This document shows positions 45,242-53,495 of a DNA stretch of 64,000 nucleotides, one piece after another. The stretch spans positions 62,001 through 126,000 of the forward strand of contig NZ_JACVVX010000009.1 of the NCBI RefSeq assembly GCF_014534685.1, given 5' to 3'. The translations under genes were made by a program, and so were the position numbers. Every line of letters starts with the position of its first letter. The first letter of the stretch is position 1. The DNA is from Oryzicola mucosus. Lineage in GTDB: Bacteria; Pseudomonadota; Alphaproteobacteria; Rhizobiales; Rhizobiaceae. The notes beneath the pieces were generated by a model, which did not search any database, was not told the DNA's origin, and worked only from the letters and a program-made list of their open reading frames with translations.

Positions 45242-45555
45242 GCCGACAGGAGAATGCAGTCGGTGGAAGCGCCATCGTCGGCATCGCTCGGATGATCCTA
45301 TGTCGGAGAGAACCGCGCCCCGGCCTTCGAGAGGGCGATCGGCCAGCAAACGGCCCGGACCCGCAATGCCTGCGGCGGACTATTTTCCGGCGCGGCCGCG
45401 GGCCTCTTTCCATCGCGAGGCAAAATAGCCCGCCCTTCGCCCTCCTCCGCTGCGCTCCGGCCCTCCGCTTCGCTGCGGGTGCAGGTCCGGCCCGCCCGCC
45501 GGCTTTCGTCGCCATGAAGGCCGCGAGGGTTGCGGTCGAACCGACGGAGCATCCC
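45242..45555. other. GC-rich intergenic leader
   Basis: About 310 bp with several self-complementary GC-rich stretches (for example the CCGCTGCGCTCCGGCCCTCCGCTTCGCTGCGG area) but no gene. Upstream in-frame extensions of the DUF2493 gene are possible but lack a ribosome-binding site. Confidence 0.4.
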
Positions 45556-46491
45556 ATGAGCGAGCACGATGACTTTGAGCCGCACCACACCTCTTCCCCC
45601 ACCGACCATGTCCTGAGCGAACTCCAGCTTTACGGCTACCGTCCCTTCACGGATGAACCCGATCCACGACCGCTTCCGGAGGGCGACCATGTCGCCGGCG
45701 CCATCGCCGACATCTTCGACGCTCTGATCGTCACCCTGGAGAACACCCGCCTCGAACCCGACCTCGACGATCTCCTCTGGTCGACCGTCAACCTCTTCCA
45801 CCGTGCCACCGACCGGATCGAGCGCGAGCTGGACGACAACGAGCAGGCGCAGCGCCGCGGCCAGCGCGAGCAGGACGGCAGCGAGGTGAAGGCTGTCGAG
45901 CTGGAACGCCTGACCGCCGAGGGCCAGACCCTGATCGAACGCCGCAACGCTTTCGAGCTGATGCGCGACCAGGCCGCAGAACATTATGAGCGCCAGACCA
46001 GCTCGAACTGGCGTCCGCGCTCTGGATCGATGGTCAACCATCGCAATCTGACCTCGGCGATGATCGACAGCCGGGACTTCCTCGCAGCCAAGAAGCGCGC
46101 CGACAATCAGGTGCTGCTACCCGCCGGTCCGAAGATCGCCTTCACCGGCGGGCTCGACTTCAACGATCACCACCTGATCTGGGCCAAGCTCGATCAGGTC
46201 CACGCCAAACACCCCGACATGGTGCTGTTGCACGGCAAGTCGCCAAAGGGCGCCGAGAAGATCGCGGCCAAATGGGCCGACGCCCGCAAGGTGCCACAGG
46301 TCGGCTTCGCACCCGACTGGACGAAACACGCCAAGGCCGCACCGTTCAAGCGCAACGATCAGATGCTGGACGTGCTGCCGATCGGGGTCATCGTCTTCCC
46401 CGGCACGGGCATCCAGGACAACCTTGCCGACAAGGCGAGGAAGCTCGGCATCCCGCTGTACGATTTCCGGCCGAAGAGAGGCGGCGCGTAA
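45556..46491 (+). CDS. DUF2493 (SLOG-like) protein
   Basis: 311 aa from ATG 45556. The first 180 residues are helical and charged (RATDRIERELDDNEQAQRRG). The C-terminal domain begins KIAFTGGLDFNDHHLIWAKLD and continues MVLLHGKSPKGAEKIAAKWA, PIGVIVFPGTGIQDNLADKARKLGIPLYDF, the Rossmann-like nucleotide-binding SLOG fold of DUF2493. SLOG proteins bind nucleotide-derived ligands; this subgroup is a standard plasmid/ICE protein of unknown role. Confidence 0.82.
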   Translation: MSEHDDFEPHHTSSPTDHVLSELQLYGYRPFTDEPDPRPLPEGDHVAGAIADIFDALIVTLENTRLEPDLDDLLWSTVNLFHRATDRIERELDDNEQAQRRGQREQDGSEVKAVELERLTAEGQTLIERRNAFELMRDQAAEHYERQTSSNWRPRSGSMVNHRNLTSAMIDSRDFLAAKKRADNQVLLPAGPKIAFTGGLDFNDHHLIWAKLDQVHAKHPDMVLLHGKSPKGAEKIAAKWADARKVPQVGFAPDWTKHAKAAPFKRNDQMLDVLPIGVIVFPGTGIQDNLADKARKLGIPLYDFRPKRGGA

Positions 46492-46501
46492 GCGCCGCCT
46501 C

Positions 46502-47063
46502 TCACAGCATCACAGGTCGGAACAGCGATCTACGGCTGATGATCTTGCCGGACGCCACGAACACGCCTTCGCCGGCATAGTGCAGCGTCTCGGGATATTT
46601 TGGCGACGCTGCGACATGTGCCTTCACCACCTCGAAGATGAAAGAAATTGTATTTGTCGACCAGCGCATCATCGTGAAGGCGACACTCGAAGCTGGCATG
46701 GCATTCGCCGATCAGCGGCGCATCAACCTTGGTCGCGTCTTCCGCCGTGAGATTGAATTTGACGAACTTGTCGATTTCGGCTCCTGACGTGTTGCCGATC
46801 CCGACCACGGTATCGGTCAGCGCCGTCGTCGGCAGGTTGATCACGCACTCCCGGCTCTCGCGGATCATGCGGTGACTGTGATTACCGCCGGAGATCATCA
46901 GGCCGACCAGAGACGGCGAGAATTCAAGGATCGTGTGCCAACCGAGCGTCATGATGTTGGTCGCGCCCTGCCACTTCGACGACACCAGCACGATCGGGCC
47001 GGGCTCCAGATAGCGCCGCACCTGGCTGACGGGGAAATCGATCCTCTCGGGAAGCTTCGGCAT
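46502..47063 (-). pseudogene. Flavin reductase-like protein, frameshifted
   Basis: The reading starts MPKLPERIDFPVSQVRRYLEPGPIVLVSS, continues with TLGWHTILEFSPSLVGLMISGGNHSHRMI and ECVINLPTTALTDTV, typical of FMN-binding flavin reductase-like proteins, up to VDKYNFF. One extra base in the TTCTTTC stretch near 46640-46646 then shifts the frame; the other frame continues IFEVVKAHVAASPKYPETLHYAGEGVF to the proper end at 46502. It would be about 187 aa if intact. Probably an inactive cargo gene or an assembly error. Confidence 0.75.
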
Positions 47064-47397
47064 GGGCGTTCTCTTCGGCTGTTGCGCTTCGCATGAACAT
47101 ACCCGCCCATGTCGGCAGCATCACGACCGACAGCATCGCGGCGTTGCTTTGGTGCGAAAGCATTGAACGGGCGTTTCCCTCGTGGCCCCTTTCATGGCGG
47201 AAAACCATCTCCCGCTTCCATTGCGCTGATCCTTGGTCCAACCGTTGGCCTGACGCCATCAACCCATAAAGGGTCGGACTACGCAAAGCGTGCCGCCGCT
47301 CCGGCTTCGCCTGCGCGATGATTGCGGCCATCGGCTGGACACATCGGGCGCCTGTCGCGCGGGAGATGGTCTCCCGCCTCCAACAGGAGCCGGTCAC
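47064..47397. other. Intergenic region
   Basis: About 330 bp with no convincing gene on either strand; it contains the promoter side of the flavin reductase remnant and the leader of the 55-codon gene. Confidence 0.35.
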
Positions 47398-47565
47398 ATG
47401 TCCCTCAATCAAGCTCACGCCTTCGCCTTCAGCCTCGCCACCACCCTCATGGTCTCCATCGTCATCTTCCAGACCGGCGACGGCACCATGGGCGTCATGC
47501 CCGCCAGCGAATATGACGGCGATTTCGCCGCCATCGTTCACGAGATCGACCCCTTCGCCCGCTAG
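47398..47565 (+). CDS. Small hypothetical membrane-anchored protein
   Basis: 55 aa from the ATG after CAACAGGAG. Residues 5-24 (QAHAFAFSLATTLMVSIVIF) form one hydrophobic segment, followed by a short acidic tail ending IDPFAR. Not recognised. The good ribosome-binding site and position before another small membrane protein support it being real. Confidence 0.5.
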   Translation: MSLNQAHAFAFSLATTLMVSIVIFQTGDGTMGVMPASEYDGDFAAIVHEIDPFAR

Positions 47566-47709
47566 TCGCGGGCAAGGTGACAGGGCCGCAAGCGGAAGTC
47601 CCATGGGATTTCCGCTCCCGTCCTGCCTTCTCTTCGGCTATACTATCAATGCGCCGTGGTGGTGGTGGAGGCGCAACCGTCAGACCTTTATCTCACGGAG
47701 AACACCACC

Positions 47710-48150
47710 ATGATCTTCATCGGCATCATCTCCAGCATCGCGGCGACTAGCGTTCTCTGCTGGTTGCTGTTCACGCTGGCTGTCTTCGCGCTGCCGTTCT
47801 TGGCCGGCGTCAGCGTCGGGACATGGGCCTATCAGACCGGCGCCGGCTGGCTCGGCGCAATCCTCCTCGGCCTTGTCGCCGCCGCACTCACACTCGGCGT
47901 CGGGCAGTTCCTGCTCGCCTTCATCCGTCCGCTCTCGATACGGCTCGCGATCGCACTCGCCTCTGTCGCGCCCGCGGCGCTCGCCGGCTACCACGCGACG
48001 CATGGCATCGTGAAACACACCATGCCCTCCGACATCTGGCAGCTCATCTTCTCAGTTATCGGCGCAATCGCCGTTGGCGTCACGGCGCTGATCCGGGTGA
48101 CGGCAATGGCCGCGCCCGGACCAACCGGGCAGACCATCGCGCGGGCCTGA
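47710..48150 (+). CDS. Small integral membrane protein
   Basis: 146 aa from ATG 47710 after CACGGAGAACACCACC. Four to five hydrophobic segments cover most of the chain (SSIAATSVLCWLLFTLAVFALPFLAG, AILLGLVAAALTLGVGQFLLAF, LAIALASVAPAALAGY, LIFSVIGAIAVGVTALI). Not recognised; proteins like it occur in alphaproteobacterial mobile-element backbones near DUF736. Confidence 0.6.
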   Translation: MIFIGIISSIAATSVLCWLLFTLAVFALPFLAGVSVGTWAYQTGAGWLGAILLGLVAAALTLGVGQFLLAFIRPLSIRLAIALASVAPAALAGYHATHGIVKHTMPSDIWQLIFSVIGAIAVGVTALIRVTAMAAPGPTGQTIARA

Positions 48151-48764
48151 CATCGGTGCAGGCGCCGGCGGGATGGTAAATTGATGTCTTAGCGGTCGCG
48201 CCTTCCACGTCGCCAGGCTCGTTTGCAATCGCGCTGACCGGATCGAGGGCTACTCCAACTGACGTGCCATGCCATCGGTGACGGTGCCGGGGGCAATGCC
48301 GTGACAGCGCGCAGACGGTGCAAGTGCCGGGAGGGGGCGATCCCGTGGGCGACGGGCAGGAAACGGCGGTACGTAGCGTCTGGCGGAGTTGGTTTGACCC
48401 GCGGTGTCAGGCGTCGCTACGGTCATATCGGTCCGGGATGGCCGCCATATTCTCCTGTGATGCGTCTCTGTCAGGTCGACCGCTCCAGAACGGCCTCGTC
48501 AATGGGCTGATCTGGCCGAAGGTCGGCTGTGCCTCGATCGCCTATGACGCAACAGCGGCGTAGGAACTTTCTTCCCCTGCCGGAACCCACCCCACGCGGC
48601 AAACCGCGCAGGGACCCCGGGTCGCCGTCATTCCTCGCGCGCCAAGAAAGCCCCTCCTCTGCTGTCATGCCCCTTTGGGGTGCGTCGTCCATCGCCTTCG
48701 GCCGGTCGATCGCCATCGAGGCCGCAATGGTGCGGGCTCGGAACAGAGTTCAAGGAGAAATACC
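48151..48764. other. Intergenic region
   Basis: About 610 bp. Several short open frames on both strands lack ribosome-binding sites and motifs. The last ~60 bp hold the DUF736 leader with AAGGAGAAA. Nothing else is recognised. Confidence 0.35.
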
Positions 48765-49094
48765 ATGGCAACCATCGGAACCTTCAAGAAGACCGGCAAC
48801 AACGAGTTCAACGGCGAAATCGTCACCCTCAGCGTCCAGACCAAGAACGTCCGCATCGTCCCCGACGCCCGCGCCACCGGCGAGAACGCTCCCAGCCACC
48901 GCGTCTTTGTCGGCCGCGCCGAGATTGGCGCCGCCTGGTCCAAGACCTCCAACGAGGGCCGCGCCTATCTGGGCCTGAAGCTCGACGATCCCAGCTTCAA
49001 CGCACCGATCTACGCCAACCTCTTCGACGACGAGGAAGGCGAAGGCTTCAGCCTTATCTGGTCCCGCCCGAACGGTCGCCGCAACGGAGAATAG
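48765..49094 (+). CDS. DUF736 protein
   Basis: 109 aa from the ATG after AAGGAGAAATACC. MATIGTFKKTGNNEFNGEI, then LSVQTKNVRIVP, HRVFVGRAEIGAAWSKTSNEGRAYLGLKLDDPSF and FSLIWSRPNGRRNGE are all diagnostic of DUF736, a small beta-rich protein of unknown role found on nearly all alphaproteobacterial conjugative plasmids and ICEs. Confidence 0.92.
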   Translation: MATIGTFKKTGNNEFNGEIVTLSVQTKNVRIVPDARATGENAPSHRVFVGRAEIGAAWSKTSNEGRAYLGLKLDDPSFNAPIYANLFDDEEGEGFSLIWSRPNGRRNGE

Positions 49095-49426
49095 CACCCA
49101 CCAAGGCCCTGCCCGGACAATCGGGTGGGGCCTCCCTTACAGGCCGCAGTTCTGCGAGCCCATCGTCCATGCATCATGACTTCGTCTTACTCGCGGACAA
49201 ATTGCACCGCTCTCGCTGTGATGGTGGGCCGCCCTACGCCCGCGGATTCGTCCTCTCTATAACGGCAGCTCTTGATAAAGCGGATGGCGCAGCAGCCGAT
49301 ATCTTGGCAATGGCATCAACAGAGACCCACGAAACAGCTTCTGGCTAGAATGCAGATTTGACGTTTGTCCGCATGCTTCCCCGGTCTATTCAAAGCCGCG
49401 TTCAACCTTTTTGGAGACCAGTAGTC
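49095..49426. other. Intergenic region
   Basis: About 330 bp; no gene with a credible start or motif. Confidence 0.35.
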
Positions 49427-49723
49427 ATGAGCGAACTTTGCGTCCTTTACACCTACACACTCCATAGCGAGGATCCGCACAACACGCGCTGGAAATATGC
49501 CGAGCTTCCGGACAACGCATACTTCGAGACGCTCGACGAGGTTCGTACGGAAGTAATCGACCTGCTTGAAGATACAGACGAGACATCGCCGAACAGCAAG
49601 CGGCGTATTCAGATCGAGAGGATCACGACGCTACCCGCCACAAAGGAGTCTTTGCTGACATTGATTAACTGGGGCCTTGAACCAATTATCATCGACTATG
49701 AGGTCGTGGAAATTATGGGCTAA
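49427..49723 (+). CDS. Hypothetical protein
   Basis: 98 aa from ATG 49427 (GGAGACCAGTAGTC upstream). MSELCVLYTYTLHSEDPHNTRWKY, an acidic middle (LDEVRTEVIDLLEDTDETSP) and a beta-rich end (RIQIERITTLP, IIIDYEVVEIMG). No family recognised. The codon pattern and ribosome-binding site support a real cytoplasmic protein; it is adjacent to the IS insertion. Confidence 0.5.
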   Translation: MSELCVLYTYTLHSEDPHNTRWKYAELPDNAYFETLDEVRTEVIDLLEDTDETSPNSKRRIQIERITTLPATKESLLTLINWGLEPIIIDYEVVEIMG

Positions 49724-50054
49724 CGAAGCTAAACTCGTCACTCATATCGACGAGCCGGGATCACAGGCAATTGCTGCCCATGCCTTTCGCCCCAATTATC
49801 GACCAAAGCACCTGATTGTCCGCAACCGACACCATTGCCGTCATTGGCGACCAGCGTAGTCTCTAGTCTCTGTCTCATGTTGGCCCAAAGCGGACGTTTC
49901 GGGCCCGGGCTCCCGTGGCCGCGATGGGTTTAATACAACGGTATGCTTTAGAAGGGCAGGCAGGAATACAGTGGTCCTGGGGAGCTTTATCTAGGCTCAG
50001 GACCTATTAATTCCGTTTGAGTTGTGATTCACGGTTTCCGAGAAGGAGGCCGTG

Positions 50055-50809
50055 ATGGGTGATTTGTTTCTGCTGAGCGAGCGCCAGATGGCGCGGATAT
50101 CGCCGTTCTTTCCGCTGTCGCACGGGGTACCAAGGGTGGATGACCGGCGGGTGGTGAGCGGCATCGTCTACGTGATCCGCAACGGGCTGCAGTGGAAGGA
50201 CGCCCCCGCAGGCTACGGCCCGCACAAGACGCTCTACAACCGCTTCATCCGCTGGAGCCTGATGGGCGTGTTCGACCGCATCTTCGCCGGGCTTGCCGGC
50301 GAGGGTCCGAAGCCCGAGCGCATCATGATCGACGCAACCCATCTGAAGGCTCATCGCACTGCGGCGAGTCTGCTAAAAAAGGGGATGTTCCCCGCCGTAT
50401 CGGGCGAACCAAGGGCGGGCTGAACTCCAAGCTCCACACAGTCTGCGACGGTGACGGCCGACCGATCATCCTGCTCCTGTCGGAAGGCCAGATGAGCGAC
50501 CACAAGGGTGCACGCCTGGTGCTCGGTGCCCTGCCGCCAGCCTCTCATCTGATTGCCGACCGTGGCTACGATAGCGCCTGGTTCCGCGAGGAACTGGAAG
50601 CCAGGGGCATCGAGCCGTGCATCCCGTCGTGCCGAAGCCGCAAGATCCCATACCCCTACGACACAGCCCTCTACCGCCAGCGCCACAAGGTCGAGAACCT
50701 GTTCGCCAAGCTCAAGGACTGGCGGCGCATCGCAACCCGCTACGACCGATGCGCCCACACCTTCTTCTCGGCAATCTGCATCGCAGCCGCCGTCATCTTC
50801 TGGCTCTGA
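50055..50809 (+). CDS. IS427-group transposase (orfA/orfB with -1 frameshift)
   Basis: orfA (50055-50423) contains FLLSERQMARISPFFP and IRNGLQWKDAPAGYGP with the first catalytic Asp in IMIDATHLKAHRTA. orfB continues in the -1 frame as RRIGRTKGGLNSKLHTVCDG, LIADRGYDSAWFREEL (second Asp) and KVENLFAKLKDWRRIATRYDR (catalytic Glu). The slippery run AAAAAAG at 50375-50381 before GGG is the standard programmed-frameshift site of this group, so the enzyme is probably active. A GTG one codon before the ATG is also open. Confidence 0.88.
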
Positions 50810-50822
50810 TCAATGAGATGCT

Positions 50823-50833
50823 GTAACGGGGCC
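50823..50833. repeat. IS1111 left subterminal inverted repeat
   Basis: GTAACGGGGCC, five bases inside the left junction; exact complement of the right copy at 52287-52297. Confidence 0.85.
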
Positions 50834-50923
50834 TGCGCCGTGCGCCACCGGCTCAAGCATCTTGCAATTGCTCACGGCAAGCTGTCGCTGTTCCCGTATC
50901 AGTCTCAATCGGAGGAATACGGG

Positions 50924-51955
50924 ATGAAACTGTTTATCGGACTGGATGTATCGCTGGCGAAGACCGCCGTCTGTGTGATCAATGAGCATGGCAAGATCGC
51001 AAAGGAAGCGCAGGTTCCCAGTGATCCCCAGGCGATCGTGGACTTTGCAAACACCCTGCAGGGAGCGGTCGCCATCATCGGGCTGGAAGCCGGACCGCTG
51101 TCCCAGTGGCTGCATCGCGGTCTGGCCGATGCCCGACTGGACGTCGTTCTGATGGAAACCCGACAAGTGAAGGGCGCACTGAAGGCAATGCCGATCAAAA
51201 CGGATCGGCGCGACGCTGAGGGGATTGCCCGACTGCTTCATCTGGGCTGGTTCAGGCCTGTACATTGCAAATCCGTGTCTGCACAGGAGGTTCGCGCGCT
51301 TTTGGCCGCCCGTAAGGCGATTCAGCAAGGCATGATCGCGCTGGAGCTATCGCTGCGCGGACTGCTGAGAAACTTTGGCCTGAAGGTTGGCGCCATCTCA
51401 CGCGGCCAGTTCGACGCCCGGATCAGGGAATTGGTGGACGGCAATTCCATGCTACAAGCAGCGGCCGAGCCGATGTTACGTGCGCGCACCAGCCTGCGCC
51501 ATGAACTAGCCGGGCTCGAACGTCAGGTTCGTCTGCTTGCAAAGGACGATGCTGCGTGCCGGCTGTTGATGACGATGCCAGGCGTCGGGGCGGTCGTCGC
51601 CTTAACTTTCCGATCAGCTGTCGATGATCCCGGGCGGTTCTCATCGTCCAAGAAAGTTGGTCCATGGGTTGGTCTTACACCGTCGCGCAACCAGTCCGGG
51701 GAGCGCGACGTGATCGGCGGCATTACGCGAGCTGGGGACGCCAATCTGCGAAGAGCCTTGTGTCAAGCGGCTACCGTCATGATACATCGGGGCCGCTCGA
51801 CATGGCTGAGAAGCTGGGCTGCGCAAGTTGCCAAACGCCGAGGTGCAAAGCGTGCGATGGTGGCTTTGGCAAGGCGCATCGGCACCATCCTGCACCGGAT
51901 GTGGAAGGATGGTACTGAATTCTCCGCAGTCCCGTTGATCGCCACGTCGGCCTGA
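50924..51955 (+). CDS. IS110-family (IS1111-group) transposase
   Basis: 343 aa from ATG 50924 after CGGAGG. The N-terminal RuvC-like DEDD domain starts MKLFIGLDVSLAKTAVCVIN (first Asp), with IGLEAGPLSQWL (Glu) and PIKTDRRDAEGIARLL (D-x-x-D). The C-terminal Transposase_20 domain has MTMPGVGAVVALTFRSAV, GPWVGLTPSRNQSGERDVIGGITRAGDANLRRALCQAA with the Ser-containing active region. Full family length, no frameshift, so likely functional. Confidence 0.92.
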   Translation: MKLFIGLDVSLAKTAVCVINEHGKIAKEAQVPSDPQAIVDFANTLQGAVAIIGLEAGPLSQWLHRGLADARLDVVLMETRQVKGALKAMPIKTDRRDAEGIARLLHLGWFRPVHCKSVSAQEVRALLAARKAIQQGMIALELSLRGLLRNFGLKVGAISRGQFDARIRELVDGNSMLQAAAEPMLRARTSLRHELAGLERQVRLLAKDDAACRLLMTMPGVGAVVALTFRSAVDDPGRFSSSKKVGPWVGLTPSRNQSGERDVIGGITRAGDANLRRALCQAATVMIHRGRSTWLRSWAAQVAKRRGAKRAMVALARRIGTILHRMWKDGTEFSAVPLIATSA

Positions 51956-52019
51956 GCGTTATATCAGAACCAGATCGTTGATGTCTGCGTGAGCGCAGGC
52001 CTTCGAGGTCCCCAACCGG

Positions 52020-52170
52020 GACGCGGTTCCGATGATGCCGTGGTCAGGACTGTAGCAGGCCTCGGTCGAGCACGCCAATGAGATGGGCACATCGGAATTG
52101 CCGCACTGAACCAGCATCATGTTGGCGGCCATCGCGCTGACCACGGACCGAAGCATGAACCCGGGGCGAC
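52020..52170 (+). ncRNA. Predicted bridge/seek RNA of the IS1111-group element
   Basis: The 330-nt non-coding right end carries a hairpin with stem CCGATG(A)TGCC (52029-52039) and GGGCACATCGG (52085-52095). Inside it TCAGGACT (52054-52061) is the complement of the right target flank AGTCCTGA, and CAATGAG (52076-52082) equals the left target flank. Downstream, CAGCATC (52112-52118) complements the element left end GATGCTG, and ACCGAAG (52147-52153) equals the right end. Both pairs have the same polarity, as target- and donor-binding guides should. The RNA ends are approximate. Confidence 0.65.
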
Positions 52171-52286
52171 CAAAAACGAAGGGCTAAGCGAGCTAGGTAT
52201 CGGCGATAGGGAATCCATGACAATTATTTGCCGCACTGGCAGCATGACCGCGCTGCTGCGGTAGTCACTTTTTGCTTGACTGCATC

Positions 52287-52297
52287 GGCCCCGTTAC
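52287..52297. repeat. IS1111 right subterminal inverted repeat
   Basis: GGCCCCGTTAC, exact complement of 50823-50833 and five bases inside the right junction. Confidence 0.85.
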
Positions 52298-52345
52298 CGA
52301 AGTCCTGAGCCTAGAGCGGTCTGTGCCTTCCATGTCGTTTTTGTA

Positions 52346-53404
52346 CTACCGCCCGAGGGCCATCAGAAAAGCATCCATACGCTCGAAAAGGATATTCTCG
52401 GGCTGATCGCCTTTCGAAGCCCCTTCGAGCATCTTGCAGAGGTCATTCAACGAGATGGTAAGAATAAACTTCCCATACTCCCGAAGGATCCCCTTTGCTG
52501 CGTCTACCGCGTGCTTCGAGGCGCCCTTTCGGGCAATGATGATCGCTACAGTTCTTAAGCCATTGGCCACGAGGTACTTCTCGGTAATTTGAATCTCGCG
52601 CTGACCGATGGGGTCTGCGTAATTCTTTGCTTCGAAGACCACGTATCTCGTCGAAAAGTCAGAAGCCAAATCGGACCAAAACGATGTTCCGGTTGACCTG
52701 ATCCTGCCCACAAGATCCATTCTGTTAAGATCATCGCTGGTTCTTTGCTGGCGGACGAAGTTCGAGAGATGAGCGCTGAATAGGAAACGGATTGCCTCCT
52801 CGCAGGCGAGTTCGAACGCCTTCCAGCCCGGCTCCGCCTGCTCGATTGATCGCAGCCTGGTCGCCAGCCGCATCCCTTGATCGTTTGGACCATCCACCTC
52901 TGGCTTTTCGATTACCTCATCAATGATCGTGTCGGCGATCAGGTCCTCCAGCGCCTCAGCAAGTTCGTCATCCCCGGCGACGATCTTGCGCAAGTCGTTG
53001 ATCCCCCAAACGTCAACGTCATGGTCGAAGCCGGATGTTTCGATACGACGGTGTTCCGCTGCACCGAAGTCTTTTGTCAGGATGAGGATTCCTCGTGAGT
53101 ACGGACCACGCAGCACGACCTGGCGCAGGTGTCTGTGCGCATCTTTCGCCCAGGTATGCCAGTCGTGCTGCCAGCGAAGGACTTTGATTTCAACGGCGAC
53201 AGGACCGGATTTGTCCGCTGGCTTGAATGCGAGATCGGGTTCCCAGCGGAACATCTCCCAATCCTCTTCCGACTGAGGTGGCTCTGCTGGCTTCATACGA
53301 ACAGCCTGCCCCACTCTATCTTGCGACAATGCGCGCTCGAGAAACTCTTCCCACTCGAGACCGAGGTTCATCATCTCAATCTGCAGTTCTTTCATTTGGC
53401 CCAT
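52346..53404 (-). CDS. Restriction-like protein with two PD-(D/E)XK domains
   Basis: 352 aa. The N-terminal half has EPDLAFK then VAVEIKVLRW (Asp57, Glu72, Lys74), and the C-terminal half has RMDLVGRIR then RYVVFEAKNYADPIGQRE (Asp230, Glu258, Lys260). Both fit the D...ExK nuclease core, so this looks like a tandem nuclease. No HTH is evident. Family not named with certainty; the second domain resembles Mrr-type restriction enzymes. It is last in a minus-strand trio with the membrane protein and the nucleoid-associated-like protein. Confidence 0.7.
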   Translation of the reverse strand: MGQMKELQIEMMNLGLEWEEFLERALSQDRVGQAVRMKPAEPPQSEEDWEMFRWEPDLAFKPADKSGPVAVEIKVLRWQHDWHTWAKDAHRHLRQVVLRGPYSRGILILTKDFGAAEHRRIETSGFDHDVDVWGINDLRKIVAGDDELAEALEDLIADTIIDEVIEKPEVDGPNDQGMRLATRLRSIEQAEPGWKAFELACEEAIRFLFSAHLSNFVRQQRTSDDLNRMDLVGRIRSTGTSFWSDLASDFSTRYVVFEAKNYADPIGQREIQITEKYLVANGLRTVAIIIARKGASKHAVDAAKGILREYGKFILTISLNDLCKMLEGASKGDQPENILFERMDAFLMALGR

Positions 53405-53495
53405 GGTCGCGTCCGCTGACTCTGAAAGTGCGTTAGGGAGTTGTTGGCGCCCCAGGAGGCGATGACGAAAAAACCGGTGTGGATGTCGTCCGACC

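Larger units (their letters stand above)
50818..52302 (+). mobile_element. IS110-family, IS1111-group insertion sequence
   Basis: 1,485 bp inserted into the right end of the IS427-group element. Exact 11-bp subterminal inverted repeats GTAACGGGGCC (50823-50833) and GGCCCCGTTAC (52287-52297) are diagnostic of the IS1111 group. Junctions are CAATGAG|ATGCTG on the left and ACCGAAG|TCCTGA on the right, so an AG (CT on the other strand) is shared between target and element ends, as expected for IS110-type strand exchange. No target duplication otherwise. Confidence 0.85.
49994..52311 (+). mobile_element. IS5-family (IS427-group) element interrupted by an IS1111-group element
   Basis: Terminal repeats GGCTCAGGAC (49994-50003) and GTCCTGAGCC (52302-52311) are exact complements, flanked by TA at 49992-49993 and 52312-52313, the IS427-group target duplication. 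The transposase ends at 50809, but the right end is pushed 1.5 kb away by the inserted IS1111-group element (50818-52302). Removing the insert gives CAATGAG joined to TCCTGAGCC, a short normal right end; total length would be about 830 bp. Confidence 0.85.
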
